From: DASPSM01 sp963800135
GTDB taxonomy: Bacteria > Planctomycetota > Planctomycetia > Planctomycetales > Planctomycetaceae
Length of the DNA: 64,000 nucleotides
Direction: 5' to 3'
NCBI GenBank assembly: GCA_963800135.1
Contig: CAWCZR010000004.1
Span: 1,488,001-1,552,000, forward strand
The translations under genes were made by a program, and so were the position numbers. This document shows positions 9,950 through 18,534 of this stretch, one piece after another (position 1 is the first letter of the stretch; each line of letters starts with the position of its first letter). A model generated the notes under the pieces. It worked only from the letters and a program-made list of their open reading frames with translations, ran no database searches and was not told the origin of the DNA.

Positions 9950-10977
9950 CTAGTCGCCGCCGTCCGGTTCGTCAATCGGCATCCCGACGGCGCCGATTCG
10001 TCCGGCATTAAATCGCGGATAATCGCGACTTTTAAGGATCTCCCCCCAACGCTTCGACTGTTCGCGATCCAACAGCGGCACGATGAGGGAATCGGGAACC
10101 GGGGGAACCTCGCCGCCACCATCTCGCACCGTCAATTCGATCATCTGGCTCCATGCCGGTTCCCACTTGGGAAGGAGCGTCGCCACCAACGCCCGGCGCT
10201 GCGTTTCGGTGAGCGCGAGATCCTGATCGATGAAAGTCACAAACGTCCAAACGCAAGCCTCGCGTTCGTGCGCCCGTCGTTTGACGACCTCGCGGTGATA
10301 ACGGTCGGCGTCCGCGGGCGACAGGTGCTTCGTCACGCATTCGGCCAGCTCGTTCGGAACCACGTCGCATGACCAATCCGTCACCCCAGCGGCCGCCCGC
10401 TCGAGGCACTCCGCCAGATCTTTCTTCATCTCCCGCAGCTGCGCCTTCGTCGGAGCGCAGGCCTTCTTGACAAAGTGCAGCTCGACACTGACCATCGGCC
10501 GCCACTCAAGCTCCTGATTGCGCGCATTTTGCACCACGAACGGGTTTTGCGCCGGCTTATTCCTCCGCAACACGGGCCGCGGTCGGAATGCGGGAGCACC
10601 GGGCGGCTCCCGGTCGGTGATGAGTAGGATGCCGTTAAACACCCGCGGTGCGAGCTTCAGCGCCCCAGGATGTGCGTCAAGGCCTGACCGAGCGGAACGC
10701 CCACAAGGTTCGCCGAGATCGGCGTCGTTGGCGTGACATTGGCTCGTTTCAGTCCGGCATCGTCGAGACGGACAGGGATCCGGTACTTCTGCGCGAGTAG
10801 TCGGGCGAATTCCGTCAGCGGCAGATTTGGGACCTTGAGGTCGGTCTTTGCTTCCAACACGGCGACCGCCTGCGGACGGTCTAATTGCAGCGCCGACAGC
10901 TGCGGAGGGAGCGAAACCGCCGTCGCCGTCAGCGCGACCAGTAAGAAGCAGCGGGCAGAAAGCAGGAGTCGGTTCAT
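9950..10977 (-). CDS. Secreted protein with STN/secretin-N-like domain (one frameshift)
   Basis: A signal peptide (LLLSARCFLLVALTATAVSL) is followed by a short STN/secretin-N-like fold: LPLTEFARLLAQKYRIPVRLD, then VPLGQALTHIL. A missing G in a GGGG run near 10665 breaks the frame. Restoring it gives GALKLAPRVFNGILLITD and a 342-residue product. The C-terminal half (CAPTKAQLREMKKDLAECL, LSPADADRYHREVVKRR, LTETQRRALVATLLPKW) has helical segments like those in secreted planctomycete proteins found beside the DDDDLVD family. It ends so that its TAG forms part of the next gene's ribosome-binding site, implying coupled expression. The role is unknown, possibly envelope-associated. Confidence 0.65.
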
Positions 10978-11092
10978 GGCGCTTCCGTACTCCTCGGAAA
11001 TGCCAAAACACGCCGTGCGTTGCCGCTTAGACCTTACCAGATGCGGGTCGGCAATTCGACATTTTTCTTGCCCAGCGTGAGCGGCTGGTTAC

Positions 11093-11126
11093 GCGATCAC
11101 TCCGCCTGATTTATGCGATCACTCCG
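11093..11126. repeat. Two 12-nt direct repeats at the 3' end of a lipoprotein gene
   Basis: GCGATCACTCCG occurs at 11093-11104 and 11115-11126 with a 22-nt period. The flanking TTAC/TTAT is also shared. Both copies lie just past the stop (11128) of the minus-strand lipoprotein gene. Confidence 0.6.
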
Positions 11127-11127
11127 T

Positions 11128-12591
11128 TCAGTGCGGCAGCGACTCGAACGGGTCGCCTTTGCTCGAACCGGAGCCGTCGGCACTGGGGATGGCGGAGGTC
11201 GGTCGCGTGGGCGGCGCCGAGCCTGCCGTCGCAGGGGCTTCGAGGAAGGGATCGTCCGCGTCGGCGCTCCGCAATTGAGGTGGCGACGACGCTGCCAACG
11301 GGGAACTGGGTGGCGGCGAGCTGGGCGGTTGGGAGTTAGGCGAGGATCGTGGACTCGCGTCGAACGAGCCCAGTTGCACGTGGCCTGCTCCGGACGAACC
11401 GCTCGGCGTGGTCGGAATTGGCTGATTCCATTCGGCGCTGTCGCCTTCAAGTCGCGAACCACCACCGTTGCCGGGCCCCAGCGTGACGCGACCGGGCGGC
11501 GACAGCGGGGAAGGTGCGCCGAACTGGTCGGGCGGACGGCTCGGAGCCAGCGGCGCAGGACGCGAGTTGGAAGGCGCGCCCAAGTCGCCAACGTCCGACG
11601 ACGCTGACTCGGACAAGGCGGGGGTGGCGCGGCCCGGGCCGGCCGTCGCACGGGCGAACTGCGCCCGGTTGCGGTTCATCGCGCCGATGTCGAAAGCCGG
11701 GTAGTAGGGTTCTTTGCGCGGAACCTGCCAGTTCCGCGGCGGAATTGTCGTCGGGTTGACGTCGATTTGCCCGATTTCGAGCTTGATCTTCAATTGAGCC
11801 TGCGGCCATTCCAGTGCGATCACATGGGGCATCACGATTCCAGTAGCCCGGTCGCGAATATGCTGATCGAGAGTCGCCCGCGCGATCAGGAGGCCGTTCA
11901 TGTCAACCAAGCTGTGGCTGAGCACGAGGCCGCGGCGCAGGTCGACGCGGATCACTTTCTTGACCATTTGGCCGGACGGGGAGAGCCGCTCGGAAATCAG
12001 GTTTACGAACTGGCCGCTAGCTTCAGGATGTAGCGATACGTGCTGTGTGTCGATCGGCACGACGCCCAGCGCTTCCATCAGCCAATCGGGCTGAAACGGA
12101 ATTTGCGAGAGCATCTGTGAATTGGGCACGTCTTCGTGTCGGGCCTGGTAGACGTAGCTCGGCTGACCGTTCATGCTGCCGCGCTTGACCCAGAACCAGA
12201 ACAACTCGGCGTTCGAGCCGAAGTCGGCTTCTTCGTCCATCCCGAGGATGCCGGCGGTGAGGCGAAAGTTGCGGGGCCGCTCGACCGCGATCTGGCCTCC
12301 CAGATGCACGGGCATGCTCTGGCCGGAGATGCGAACGTCGTTCGACCGCCAAGCTGAGAGTCGTTCGATGTTCGCGTTGACCCGCCGCACGACCTCCTGG
12401 ACCGACGCGTTCGCCGGCAGCGGCGAACCGAAGTCTTGGTGAGTGAATTGGGCCTGGAAGGCACAGCCGGTCGCGGTGACGAGGAGCAGCAGGCCCGAGC
12501 CGATCGAGAGCCGGCGGACGCGCGCTGCCGCACCGACTCGCGGGGTCGCGGTTATGCTCTTACCCCCGCCCCCCTGAGATTCGCGATCCAT
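11128..12591 (-). CDS. Lipoprotein with LolA-like N-domain and disordered tail
   Basis: The protein has 487 residues and starts 9 bases after AGGAA. A hydrophobic stretch ends in TATGC, a typical lipobox, so the mature protein should be lipid-anchored at that cysteine. Residues ~55-310 look like a globular beta-rich domain (SGQSMPVHLGGQIAVERPRNF, GMDEEADFGSNAELFWFW, VDLRRGLVLSHSLVD) of the kind seen in LolA/LolB-like lipoprotein carriers. The last ~170 residues are Pro-, Ser- and Gly-rich and probably disordered. The LolA-like assignment rests on the overall pattern only. Confidence 0.68.
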   Translation of the reverse strand: MDRESQGGGGKSITATPRVGAAARVRRLSIGSGLLLLVTATGCAFQAQFTHQDFGSPLPANASVQEVVRRVNANIERLSAWRSNDVRISGQSMPVHLGGQIAVERPRNFRLTAGILGMDEEADFGSNAELFWFWVKRGSMNGQPSYVYQARHEDVPNSQMLSQIPFQPDWLMEALGVVPIDTQHVSLHPEASGQFVNLISERLSPSGQMVKKVIRVDLRRGLVLSHSLVDMNGLLIARATLDQHIRDRATGIVMPHVIALEWPQAQLKIKLEIGQIDVNPTTIPPRNWQVPRKEPYYPAFDIGAMNRNRAQFARATAGPGRATPALSESASSDVGDLGAPSNSRPAPLAPSRPPDQFGAPSPLSPPGRVTLGPGNGGGSRLEGDSAEWNQPIPTTPSGSSGAGHVQLGSFDASPRSSPNSQPPSSPPPSSPLAASSPPQLRSADADDPFLEAPATAGSAPPTRPTSAIPSADGSGSSKGDPFESLPH

Positions 12592-12621
12592 CGCGTTGAT
12601 TCCTGTCAGCCGCCGACGCGG

Positions 12622-12668
12622 TTAATTTGAGCTCTGCATTAATTTGCGCTCAGTGGTCATTTGGGCTC
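12622..12668. repeat. Three 13-nt copies around a stop codon, 17-nt period
   Basis: On the minus strand GAGCCCAAATGAC (12656-12668, holding the stop of the next gene) is followed by GAGCGCAAATTAA (12639-12651) and GAGCTCAAATTAA (12622-12634). The duplicates keep the GAG-AAA-T framework, and in both the stop-bearing TGAC is replaced by TTAA. Confidence 0.65.
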
Positions 12669-13145
12669 CGCCGTGATGCTCGCTTCAAGTTCCAGTTGCA
12701 GTCCGCCGATCTCGGCTTCCGCAAGCTGTTGATCGCGCACCTCAAACGGGCCTTCCCCCTGCAAGCCGGCCAGTTCCAGGATCGTCCCCTTCGCATCGCT
12801 CCGAGTCTTCGCGATTTGCAGGCGCCGCCGTTGGACGAGCAAGAGGGCCAGCACATAGCGGAACTTTTCGCGGGCCGGGTTCGCGTCTTCGCACAGTTGT
12901 TCGAAGTGTCTCAGCAGGGCGTCTGGATCAAGCACGCGTCGTTTCGGCTGGTCGCGAACGGGGACCGTCACTCGCCAAAAGCCGAGCGCACCCTCGGGCG
13001 GCCCGGTCCAGGCGCCGGCCGAAAAGTCGAGACGCACCCACTCGTTGCCCTTTTCGATGACGGTCGAGTAGCAGACGTCGCCGGGCCCAAGAGGCTTCCC
13101 GGTCTTGGAGCAGATCTTGCCGAGCGCCTTCAGCTCGTAATCCAT
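12657..13145 (-). CDS. Conserved hypothetical protein
   Basis: The product has 162 residues from ATG 13145, which follows GAGAGG. It opens with a treble-clef-like pair in CSKTGKPLGPGDVCYSTV, then a small beta region (EWVRLDFSAGAWTGPPEGALGFW) and a helical segment (DALLRHFEQLCEDAN, REKFRYVLALLLVQRRRL). I recognise the pattern as a recurring planctomycete protein of unknown function. The frame stays open upstream to 13265, but that part has no family-like content. The two cysteines could form a half-zinc site or a disulfide. Confidence 0.68.
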   Translation of the reverse strand: MDYELKALGKICSKTGKPLGPGDVCYSTVIEKGNEWVRLDFSAGAWTGPPEGALGFWRVTVPVRDQPKRRVLDPDALLRHFEQLCEDANPAREKFRYVLALLLVQRRRLQIAKTRSDAKGTILELAGLQGEGPFEVRDQQLAEAEIGGLQLELEASITAEPK

Positions 13146-13303
13146 GGGACCTCTCGAATGACGAACGCCGACCGACTTCCCCAGCGCGCGAAGGTTCGCA
13201 CCCAAGCGCAAGGGGGGGCGGATCGTACTTAAACCCTGAAAACGGCTCAAGATGAGACAGCCCACCCAGCGACGCGTCTACGCCTGCTTTTGCCGGCGAG
13301 CTT

Positions 13304-14341
13304 TTACGACGAGACGGGGCGATCGAGCGAGCGTTCCACGGGCCGCGGAATCCGCTCCAACCAGGGCTTGGGAACCACGGAAGGCTCGGAAACGGAGGTT
13401 GCCGGACGCGGAGCTAATTGGGAGAAGAAATCGACGATGCGGCGGTCGAACTCTTCTGGGTCGACCTCGCGAGCCAGGTTGTGTTTGGCCGTCTTTACCA
13501 GCCAGCGACGACTGGTGGTCTGCGGAAACCTCTCGAAAAGATTCTCGCTGATTTCGGGCAACACGTACGTGTCGCGGCCGTCGACGATCATCAGCACCGA
13601 ACGATTGCCCAGCCGCCCCAGCCAATCCTCCAGCACGACGTAGCGGCAATGCCGGCGGATCTGGCTGATCCAGCGTGTGAGCGCGAGCGTCGCGCGGATG
13701 TGCCACATCGGCAAGAGCCGCATGAGCCATTGCGGAAAGTAGAGCGACGACCAGCGGAGCGTATAGTGCAAACACATCGTGCTGATCGAGAAGACTCCCT
13801 CGCAGGCGACGCAGCGCACGTCTGGCGACTGGGCTGCGACAACCACGGCCGCCGACCCGCCACGGCTCATCCCGAAGAGCCCGATCGGCAACTGCTGCAA
13901 ATCGGGACGTTGGCGGGCGTAATCGACGGCCGCCTTGGCGTCGCGGACTTCATACTCGGTCAGCCAATGAAGGGGCAAGTAGCCCGGCAAGCGATCGCTT
14001 TCGCCCTGGTTGCGAAAGTCGAAACTAAAGACGGCAAAGCCGGCCCCCAGCAGCGCGCGACAATACCAGCCGGCCGACCAGTGGTCGCCGCCAAACTCGG
14101 GGCAAAAGATTACCAGGGCGCGAGGCGGACCGGTCGTAGGCAAATGCAGGCTGCCGCGCAGCGTGACGCCGTCGGAGCTGGCAAAGGTTACCGGTTCCGC
14201 TGTGGGTGAAGGGGCGATCGAGTCGACCGCGAAGGGCGGCGACCGCTCCAGAATCGGCAAGGTAAGAAGCACGGCGGTAACGCGGATGATCAGGTCAATC
14301 ACGACCCAAACCGCGAGTACGCCGACAAGAACCCACAGCAC
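13304..14341 (-). CDS. Membrane-anchored alpha/beta hydrolase
   Basis: The protein has 345 residues starting at a GTG (14341), 8 bases past the fabF stop. An N-terminal helix (VLVGVLAVWVVIDLIIRV) anchors it. The hydrolase fold shows an oxyanion-side FCPEFGGDHWSAGW, the nucleophile elbow GMSRGG (Ser), an acid in VDGRDTYV and a terminal His in TAKHNLA. This gives a complete Ser-Asp-His set. Tight spacing behind fabF places it at the end of the fatty-acid-type operon, so an acyl ester or thioester is a reasonable substrate guess. A short Pro-rich C-terminal tail follows the fold. Confidence 0.75.
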   Translation of the reverse strand: MLWVLVGVLAVWVVIDLIIRVTAVLLTLPILERSPPFAVDSIAPSPTAEPVTFASSDGVTLRGSLHLPTTGPPRALVIFCPEFGGDHWSAGWYCRALLGAGFAVFSFDFRNQGESDRLPGYLPLHWLTEYEVRDAKAAVDYARQRPDLQQLPIGLFGMSRGGSAAVVVAAQSPDVRCVACEGVFSISTMCLHYTLRWSSLYFPQWLMRLLPMWHIRATLALTRWISQIRRHCRYVVLEDWLGRLGNRSVLMIVDGRDTYVLPEISENLFERFPQTTSRRWLVKTAKHNLAREVDPEEFDRRIVDFFSQLAPRPATSVSEPSVVPKPWLERIPRPVERSLDRPVSS

Positions 14342-14348
14342 GAGCAGC

Positions 14349-15632
14349 TTAGCCTTTATATTCGGCGAAAATCAGGGAGATATTCTGTCCACCAAAACCG
14401 AAGCTGTTGGAAAGCGCACGCCGCACGGGCGCTTTGCGAGCCGCATTTGGGACGTAGTCGAGATCGCAGTCCGGATCGCGCGTCTGGTAGTTCATCGTCG
14501 GCGGCAGGACGTCCTCGTTAATTGACAAGAGGCAGGTGATCGCCTCGACACTTCCGGCAGCCGCGATCAGGTGACCCATCATGCTCTTGATGCTGGAGAC
14601 GGGGATCCCCGGCGCGTGCGTGCCGCAGGCATTCCGAATGGCCATCGTCTCCACGCGGTCGTTGACCGCCGTGCTGGTGCCGTGCGCGTTGATGTAATCG
14701 AGGTCCTCGGGATTCAGCTCGGCGTCCCGCATCGCCATCTTCATGCACATCGTGGCGCCGCGGCCCTCGGGATGAATGTCGGTGATGCGGTAGGCATCGG
14801 CGCTCGAACCGTAGCCGACGACCTCGCCATAGATGTGAGCGCCGCGGGCCTTGGCCCGGTCATGCTCTTCGAGGATCAGCATTCCGGCCCCCTCGCCGAG
14901 CACGAACCCGTCCCGTTCTTTATCGAACGGACGCGACGCGTGCGCGGGATCGGAATTGCGCGTCGACAGGGCCGTCAACAGGTTGAAGCCGGTCATGCCA
15001 AACGGATGAATCATGCTGTGTGCGCCGCCGGAGAGCATCACGTCGGCGTCGCCGCGGCGGATGATTTCCGACGCTTCGCCAATCGCCTGGCTGGAGGCGG
15101 CACACGCCGTCAGGCAGTTCAGGTTTGGCCCCTGGGCGTTGAACAGGTTGGCCAAGTGGCCGGCGGGCATGTTGGGCTCTTGCTCGAGTTCCCGCTTGGG
15201 ATTGAGCTGTTCGAGGCCCGCCTTGGTGAACCGCTCGAGGTCAAGCTCGCCGTTCTCCCGGGCCTGCGAGATCATGTTCATGAAGACGACGAAATCCTGC
15301 TGCCCTTCGCCGGCCCCCAGATAAACGCCAAATTGCGTCGGATCGAGGGATGAGTCGAGCACGCCCGAGTCTTTGATCGCCTGCGTGGCGGCGGCTACGG
15401 CAAACTGGATATTGCGGCCGGCCATCTCGAACCGCTTGGGATCTTTGTAGTGATCTTCGAGGTGGAAGTTTTTGACTTCGGCGGCGAATTTCGTGGGGAA
15501 ATTGGAGGCGTCGAAGAGGCTGATTTTATCGACGCCGTTGCCCCCCTCTTGCAGCGACTTCCACATCGAGCGAACGTCATTCCCCACGGGAGTGATGCAA
15601 CCCAGCCCAGTTACGACGACGCGTCGTCTCAT
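14349..15632 (-). CDS. fabF: Beta-ketoacyl-ACP synthase II-type
   Basis: The protein has 427 residues, the usual KAS II size. The start VVVTGLGCITPVGND is typical. The nucleophile is the Cys in LTACAASSQAIG, and the two histidines are in NAHGTSTAVND and MGHLIAAAGS. The Lys-bearing ERDGFVLGEGAG and the terminal SFGFGGQN also match. A moderately longer middle region (FMNMISQARENGELDLERF) is the main difference from E. coli FabF. It catalyses decarboxylative condensation of malonyl-ACP with acyl-ACP. It is the fifth gene of the operon running from 18328 to 13304. A 380-base gap separates it from fabZ upstream. Confidence 0.9.
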   Translation of the reverse strand: MRRRVVVTGLGCITPVGNDVRSMWKSLQEGGNGVDKISLFDASNFPTKFAAEVKNFHLEDHYKDPKRFEMAGRNIQFAVAAATQAIKDSGVLDSSLDPTQFGVYLGAGEGQQDFVVFMNMISQARENGELDLERFTKAGLEQLNPKRELEQEPNMPAGHLANLFNAQGPNLNCLTACAASSQAIGEASEIIRRGDADVMLSGGAHSMIHPFGMTGFNLLTALSTRNSDPAHASRPFDKERDGFVLGEGAGMLILEEHDRAKARGAHIYGEVVGYGSSADAYRITDIHPEGRGATMCMKMAMRDAELNPEDLDYINAHGTSTAVNDRVETMAIRNACGTHAPGIPVSSIKSMMGHLIAAAGSVEAITCLLSINEDVLPPTMNYQTRDPDCDLDYVPNAARKAPVRRALSNSFGFGGQNISLIFAEYKG

Positions 15633-16012
15633 GCGAATCGACCCCTAGCCTTTGGCACGGTTCGACAAAACCGATTTGGCCGAAGTGATGCAACTGAAGA
15701 GGCAGAGTGTCCCGCTCCACCTTCCCCAGCTTGCCCGACACGCTTCCGCCAGAACGGCACGATGACAGCCGGTACAGGTCCCAAATAGCACCAGCACGGA
15801 TCCCCAGTTTAATAGATCGGTCCCCAGGACGGGAAGAATGACTTGGGGCGGCGACGCGCTCCCGCCAAAAACGAGGGCACTTTCCGGGAAGGATCGCCGT
15901 AAGCCCCGTCGCCGACGCAGCTTGTGCCGCACCATCGGCAAAACGGTGGGAACCGAAGAGTTCGACGACTGTCCAGCGCGGCGGCCGGACGTTTCACTGA
16001 ACGCCTGGGCGA
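15633..16012. other. Gap of 380 bases inside the fatty-acid operon
   Basis: Between fabZ and fabF there is no credible gene. A minus-strand frame at 15645-15941 has Cys- and Arg-rich composition with no family look, so I did not call it. The gap is long for an operon and may hold a second promoter. Confidence 0.4.
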
Positions 16013-16510
16013 CTAAGAGCTAGCTGTCGGCGTTCCGTCCCCGGCCCGGCCCACTTCCAGGATACCCAACAGGCCCATCGAGAAGACAAAGTTCTTCTGA
16101 TCGATGGCCGCCGAGTCGCCGGCTTTGGACTTATCAAGGTGGTTGAAGAGGATCTCCGCCTCCGCCACCAACCGCTCGCCGACGTGCGCCTTGCAGTCGA
16201 CGACACCCCCCTCCGGCCGGATGTCGGTGAGCGTGGCCGTATAGGTCAGGGTGTCGCCCGGGCAGGCCCAGCTGTGAAACGTCACGTGCGGCACTTTGGC
16301 CAGGATCACGATCTCGCTGAAGCCGCTCTTTTCGCCCAGGAGGATGCCGCCCGTTTGGGCCAGCCCTTCCAGGATCAGCGAGCCGGGCATTATCGGAAAA
16401 CCGGGAAAGTGGTCGTGGAGGTGCTCTTCTGCCAGGGTGACGTTTTTAACGGCCTTGGCATACGAACCCGACTTAAACTCCACGAACCGATCGATCCAGA
16501 ACCAGCGCAT
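16013..16510 (-). CDS. fabZ: 3-hydroxyacyl-ACP dehydratase FabZ-type
   Basis: The protein has 165 residues with the hotdog-fold signature HFPGFPIMPGSLILEGLAQ. The catalytic His (HFPG) and Glu (LEGLAQ) are both present. It dehydrates 3-hydroxyacyl-ACP to the trans-2-enoyl form. The C-terminal ~20 residues extend past the usual end. It lies directly downstream of the ACP gene and upstream of fabF in one direction. A second, diverged dehydratase sits at the head of the same operon, so the two may act on different chain lengths or be partners. Confidence 0.88.
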   Translation of the reverse strand: MRWFWIDRFVEFKSGSYAKAVKNVTLAEEHLHDHFPGFPIMPGSLILEGLAQTGGILLGEKSGFSEIVILAKVPHVTFHSWACPGDTLTYTATLTDIRPEGGVVDCKAHVGERLVAEAEILFNHLDKSKAGDSAAIDQKNFVFSMGLLGILEVGRAGDGTPTASS

Positions 16511-16555
16511 GAGGCACGTTCTCGGCGCACATCGCGTTGCGGGGCGATTGCCGCC

Positions 16556-16948
16556 TCAAGTTCCCGAGAGCTTCGTCTCCATGAACTTCACGATCATTCC
16601 GACCGTAAACAGGTCCTGGATGTTCTCGACCTTGGGGTCCTTGGCGAACTTGTCGACGTCGGCGTGCGGCAAGCGCTTGCGCAACTCGGCGATGCCGGCC
16701 TCGGTGAGCACGCCGTTCTTGGTGAGAGTGGGATCGGCGGCCGCAAAGTTGTCCGGGAACAGTTCGCCGCGGGGAATCTTGACGTTGAACGCCTTCTCCA
16801 GGCGAAAGACGATGTCCAGAAAGTCGATCGATTCGGCCCCGAGGTCGCCCATCAGCGTGGCGTCCATCGTGCATTCGGACTCGTCGGCCCCCAGCGCGTC
16901 GACCAGGATTTCGCGCACCTTATCGTAAATCTCTTTCTCGGTCGGCAT
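16556..16948 (-). CDS. acpP: Acyl carrier protein, extended form
   Basis: ATG 16948 follows AGGTGAG by 8 bases, giving 130 residues against about 80 for a standard ACP. The phosphopantetheine site is GAESIDFLDIVFRLE, with Ser in place of the usual DSL context. After the core (FNVKIPRGELFPDN) an insertion of ~45 residues (GVLTEAGIAELRKRL, HADVDKFAKDPKV) precedes the terminal helix VGMIVKFMETKL. It carries the growing acyl chain between the operon's enzymes. Longer ACPs of this kind occur with specialised fatty-acid-like systems, so the product may not be ordinary membrane lipid. Confidence 0.85.
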   Translation of the reverse strand: MPTEKEIYDKVREILVDALGADESECTMDATLMGDLGAESIDFLDIVFRLEKAFNVKIPRGELFPDNFAAADPTLTKNGVLTEAGIAELRKRLPHADVDKFAKDPKVENIQDLFTVGMIVKFMETKLSGT

Positions 16949-17033
16949 CAGTCTCACCTCCGGTTGAATTCGATCTTCGACGGCATCGTGGCACCGGCCT
17001 GCCTGCATGCCGCCGCGCGCGGGCTGTTTTGTC

Positions 17034-17785
17034 TCAGAATCCGCCCAGCGTCAGGCCTCCGTCCACCCGCAGGACCTGGCCCGTGATGTAAGCGGCTTCC
17101 TCCGTCGCCAGAAAGATGACGGCATGCGCCACGTCTTCTGGTTTTCCCAGCGCCGCGCGGGAATGTGTTTCACGATCTGATCGCCGGCGGCGCTGCGAAC
17201 GGCGATCGTCATGTCGGTCTCGATGAACCCCGGTGCGACGGCGTTCACCGTGATGTTTCGCTTCGCCAGCTCGGTCGCCACGCAGCGGGTGAAGCCGTCG
17301 ACTCCCCCCTTGCTGGCAGCGTAGTTCGCCTGGCCCGGATTGCCGAAGTCGGCCGCCACGCTCGACACGTTGATCATGCGGCCATAGCGCTGCGACATCA
17401 TCGGCCGGGTGACGGCCTGGCAGAAATTGAAGACGCCGTTCAAATTCGTGGCGATGACTTCGTTCCAGTGCTCTTCGCTCATCGTCGCCAGGAGCGTATC
17501 GCGAATCACGCCGGCGTTGTTCACGAGGATGTCGATCTTTTCCCACTTCTCCAGGACGGTCTCGACGACTTTCTCGGCGGCGCTTTTCTGCTTGACGTCG
17601 CACTGGTAACCGACGACCTCGCGGCCTTCCTTCTTCAGCTCCTCGACCAGTTCGTCGGCCGCCTGCTGATTCGAGTGATAGGCGAAGGCCACCTTGGCCC
17701 CTTCGCGGGCCAGGGCGCAGACGATGGCGCGGCCGATGCCCCGGCTGCCACCCGTCACGATCGCCACTCGCCCCTCGAGTTTCAT
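17034..17785 (-). CDS. fabG: 3-oxoacyl-ACP reductase (one frameshift)
   Basis: ATG 17785 follows GGAG. The SDR fold shows TGGSRGIG (NADPH binding), NNAG (VNNAGVIRD), catalytic Ser in NVSSVAA, and YAASKGG holding Tyr and Lys. Near base 17150 the frame breaks in HIPARR. Adding one base continues as GKPEDVAHAVIFLATEEA and TGQVLRVDGGLTLGGF, giving 250 residues, the normal size. It reduces 3-oxoacyl-ACP with NADPH. The single clean shift in an otherwise perfect enzyme suggests a sequence error. Confidence 0.85.
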
Positions 17786-17806
17786 CTTCTCCAATTCCCC
17801 TTGTCC

Positions 17807-17857
17807 GATTCGTCGGCCCACTCACGACAGGCCTGCTTAAGTCACTGATTCGTCGGC
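17807..17857 (-). repeat. Stop-region duplicate downstream of the dehydratase gene
   Basis: On the minus strand GCCGACGAATCAG encodes the last residues before the stop of the 17837 gene. GCCGACGAATCGG recurs 40 bases downstream, just before the fabG ribosome site. The match is 12 of 13. Confidence 0.55.
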
Positions 17858-18328
17858 GGGGCCGGTCCAGATTTGCACGAACCGCCGCCGCATTTCTTCA
17901 ATGCGGAGTTGATCGGACGCAGCCAACGCCACGTTCCGATCCGCCAGGTTGAATTGTTCCAGCGTCACCCGCGCACTGAAGGTCGACTTGCCGTCGACGG
18001 TTCCCAAACCTTTCAAAACGTATTCGCGATCACCCCGCTCGTGCACGGCCGCGGTAACGGTTAGAGTTCGACCGGGCTGCACGAAGTTGTTGTATTTTAA
18101 TGCTTTGGCTTGTTTGAGCAGAATCGTGCTATAGCGGAAATCTTCTGTCGCGCGCATCAGCCAGGCGCTGGTCTGCACCAAGCACTCCAGCATCATCACG
18201 CCCGGAAGCACCGGATAGCCGGGGAAGTGATCGGCCAGATATTCCTCGGCTGCCGACACGTTTTTGATCGCCGTGATCGACTGCCCAGGCTCCAACGAAA
18301 GGATTCGATCGACCAGCAGGAAACGCAT
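17837..18328 (-). CDS. FabZ-like dehydratase, second copy
   Basis: The protein has 163 residues. The hotdog signature HFPGYPVLPGVMMLECLVQ has the catalytic His, and a Glu in LECLVQ where FabZ has LEGLAQ, so activity looks possible. Sequence outside the motif differs from the 16013 copy, for example in RATEDFRYSTILLKQAKALKY. It is the first gene of the operon, 51 bases before fabG. Planctomycete genomes often pair such a protein with a canonical FabZ. It may form a heteromer or take a different acyl length. Confidence 0.8.
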   Translation of the reverse strand: MRFLLVDRILSLEPGQSITAIKNVSAAEEYLADHFPGYPVLPGVMMLECLVQTSAWLMRATEDFRYSTILLKQAKALKYNNFVQPGRTLTVTAAVHERGDREYVLKGLGTVDGKSTFSARVTLEQFNLADRNVALAASDQLRIEEMRRRFVQIWTGPADESVT

Positions 18329-18427
18329 AGCGACTCAAAGCGCCCCGGCCCCGGAGTTTTTGTCTGGCGCATGACCGCCCTTTTATAGTGAGCCTAATCC
18401 GATTTCACAACCCGAGGCACCGGCTCA

Positions 18428-18523
18428 AATCCAATGTCTAAAGTCGAAGGTCCAAGGTCAATTCCGCCGGCGAGGAACGCCGACGAACCCGACCTTGGAC
18501 CCAAGACGAACCGACTTTGGATT
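18428..18523. repeat. Long interrupted inverted repeat
   Basis: GGTCCAAGGTC (18449-18459) pairs perfectly with GACCTTGGACC (18491-18501). Outside these arms AAAGTCG (18440-18446) matches CGACTTT (18512-18518), and AATCCAA (18428-18434) matches TTGGATT (18517-18523). An inner pair CCGGCG/CGCCG lies in the loop. It sits between the repeat-protein gene and the fatty-acid operon. It could be a terminator, an attenuator or a dispersed palindromic element. Confidence 0.6.
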
Positions 18524-18534
18524 CTATCGCGGGC

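Noticed and set aside
15645..15941. A minus-strand open frame in the fabZ-fabF gap
   Set aside because: The translation has no family features or good ribosome site, and codon use is unlike its neighbours.
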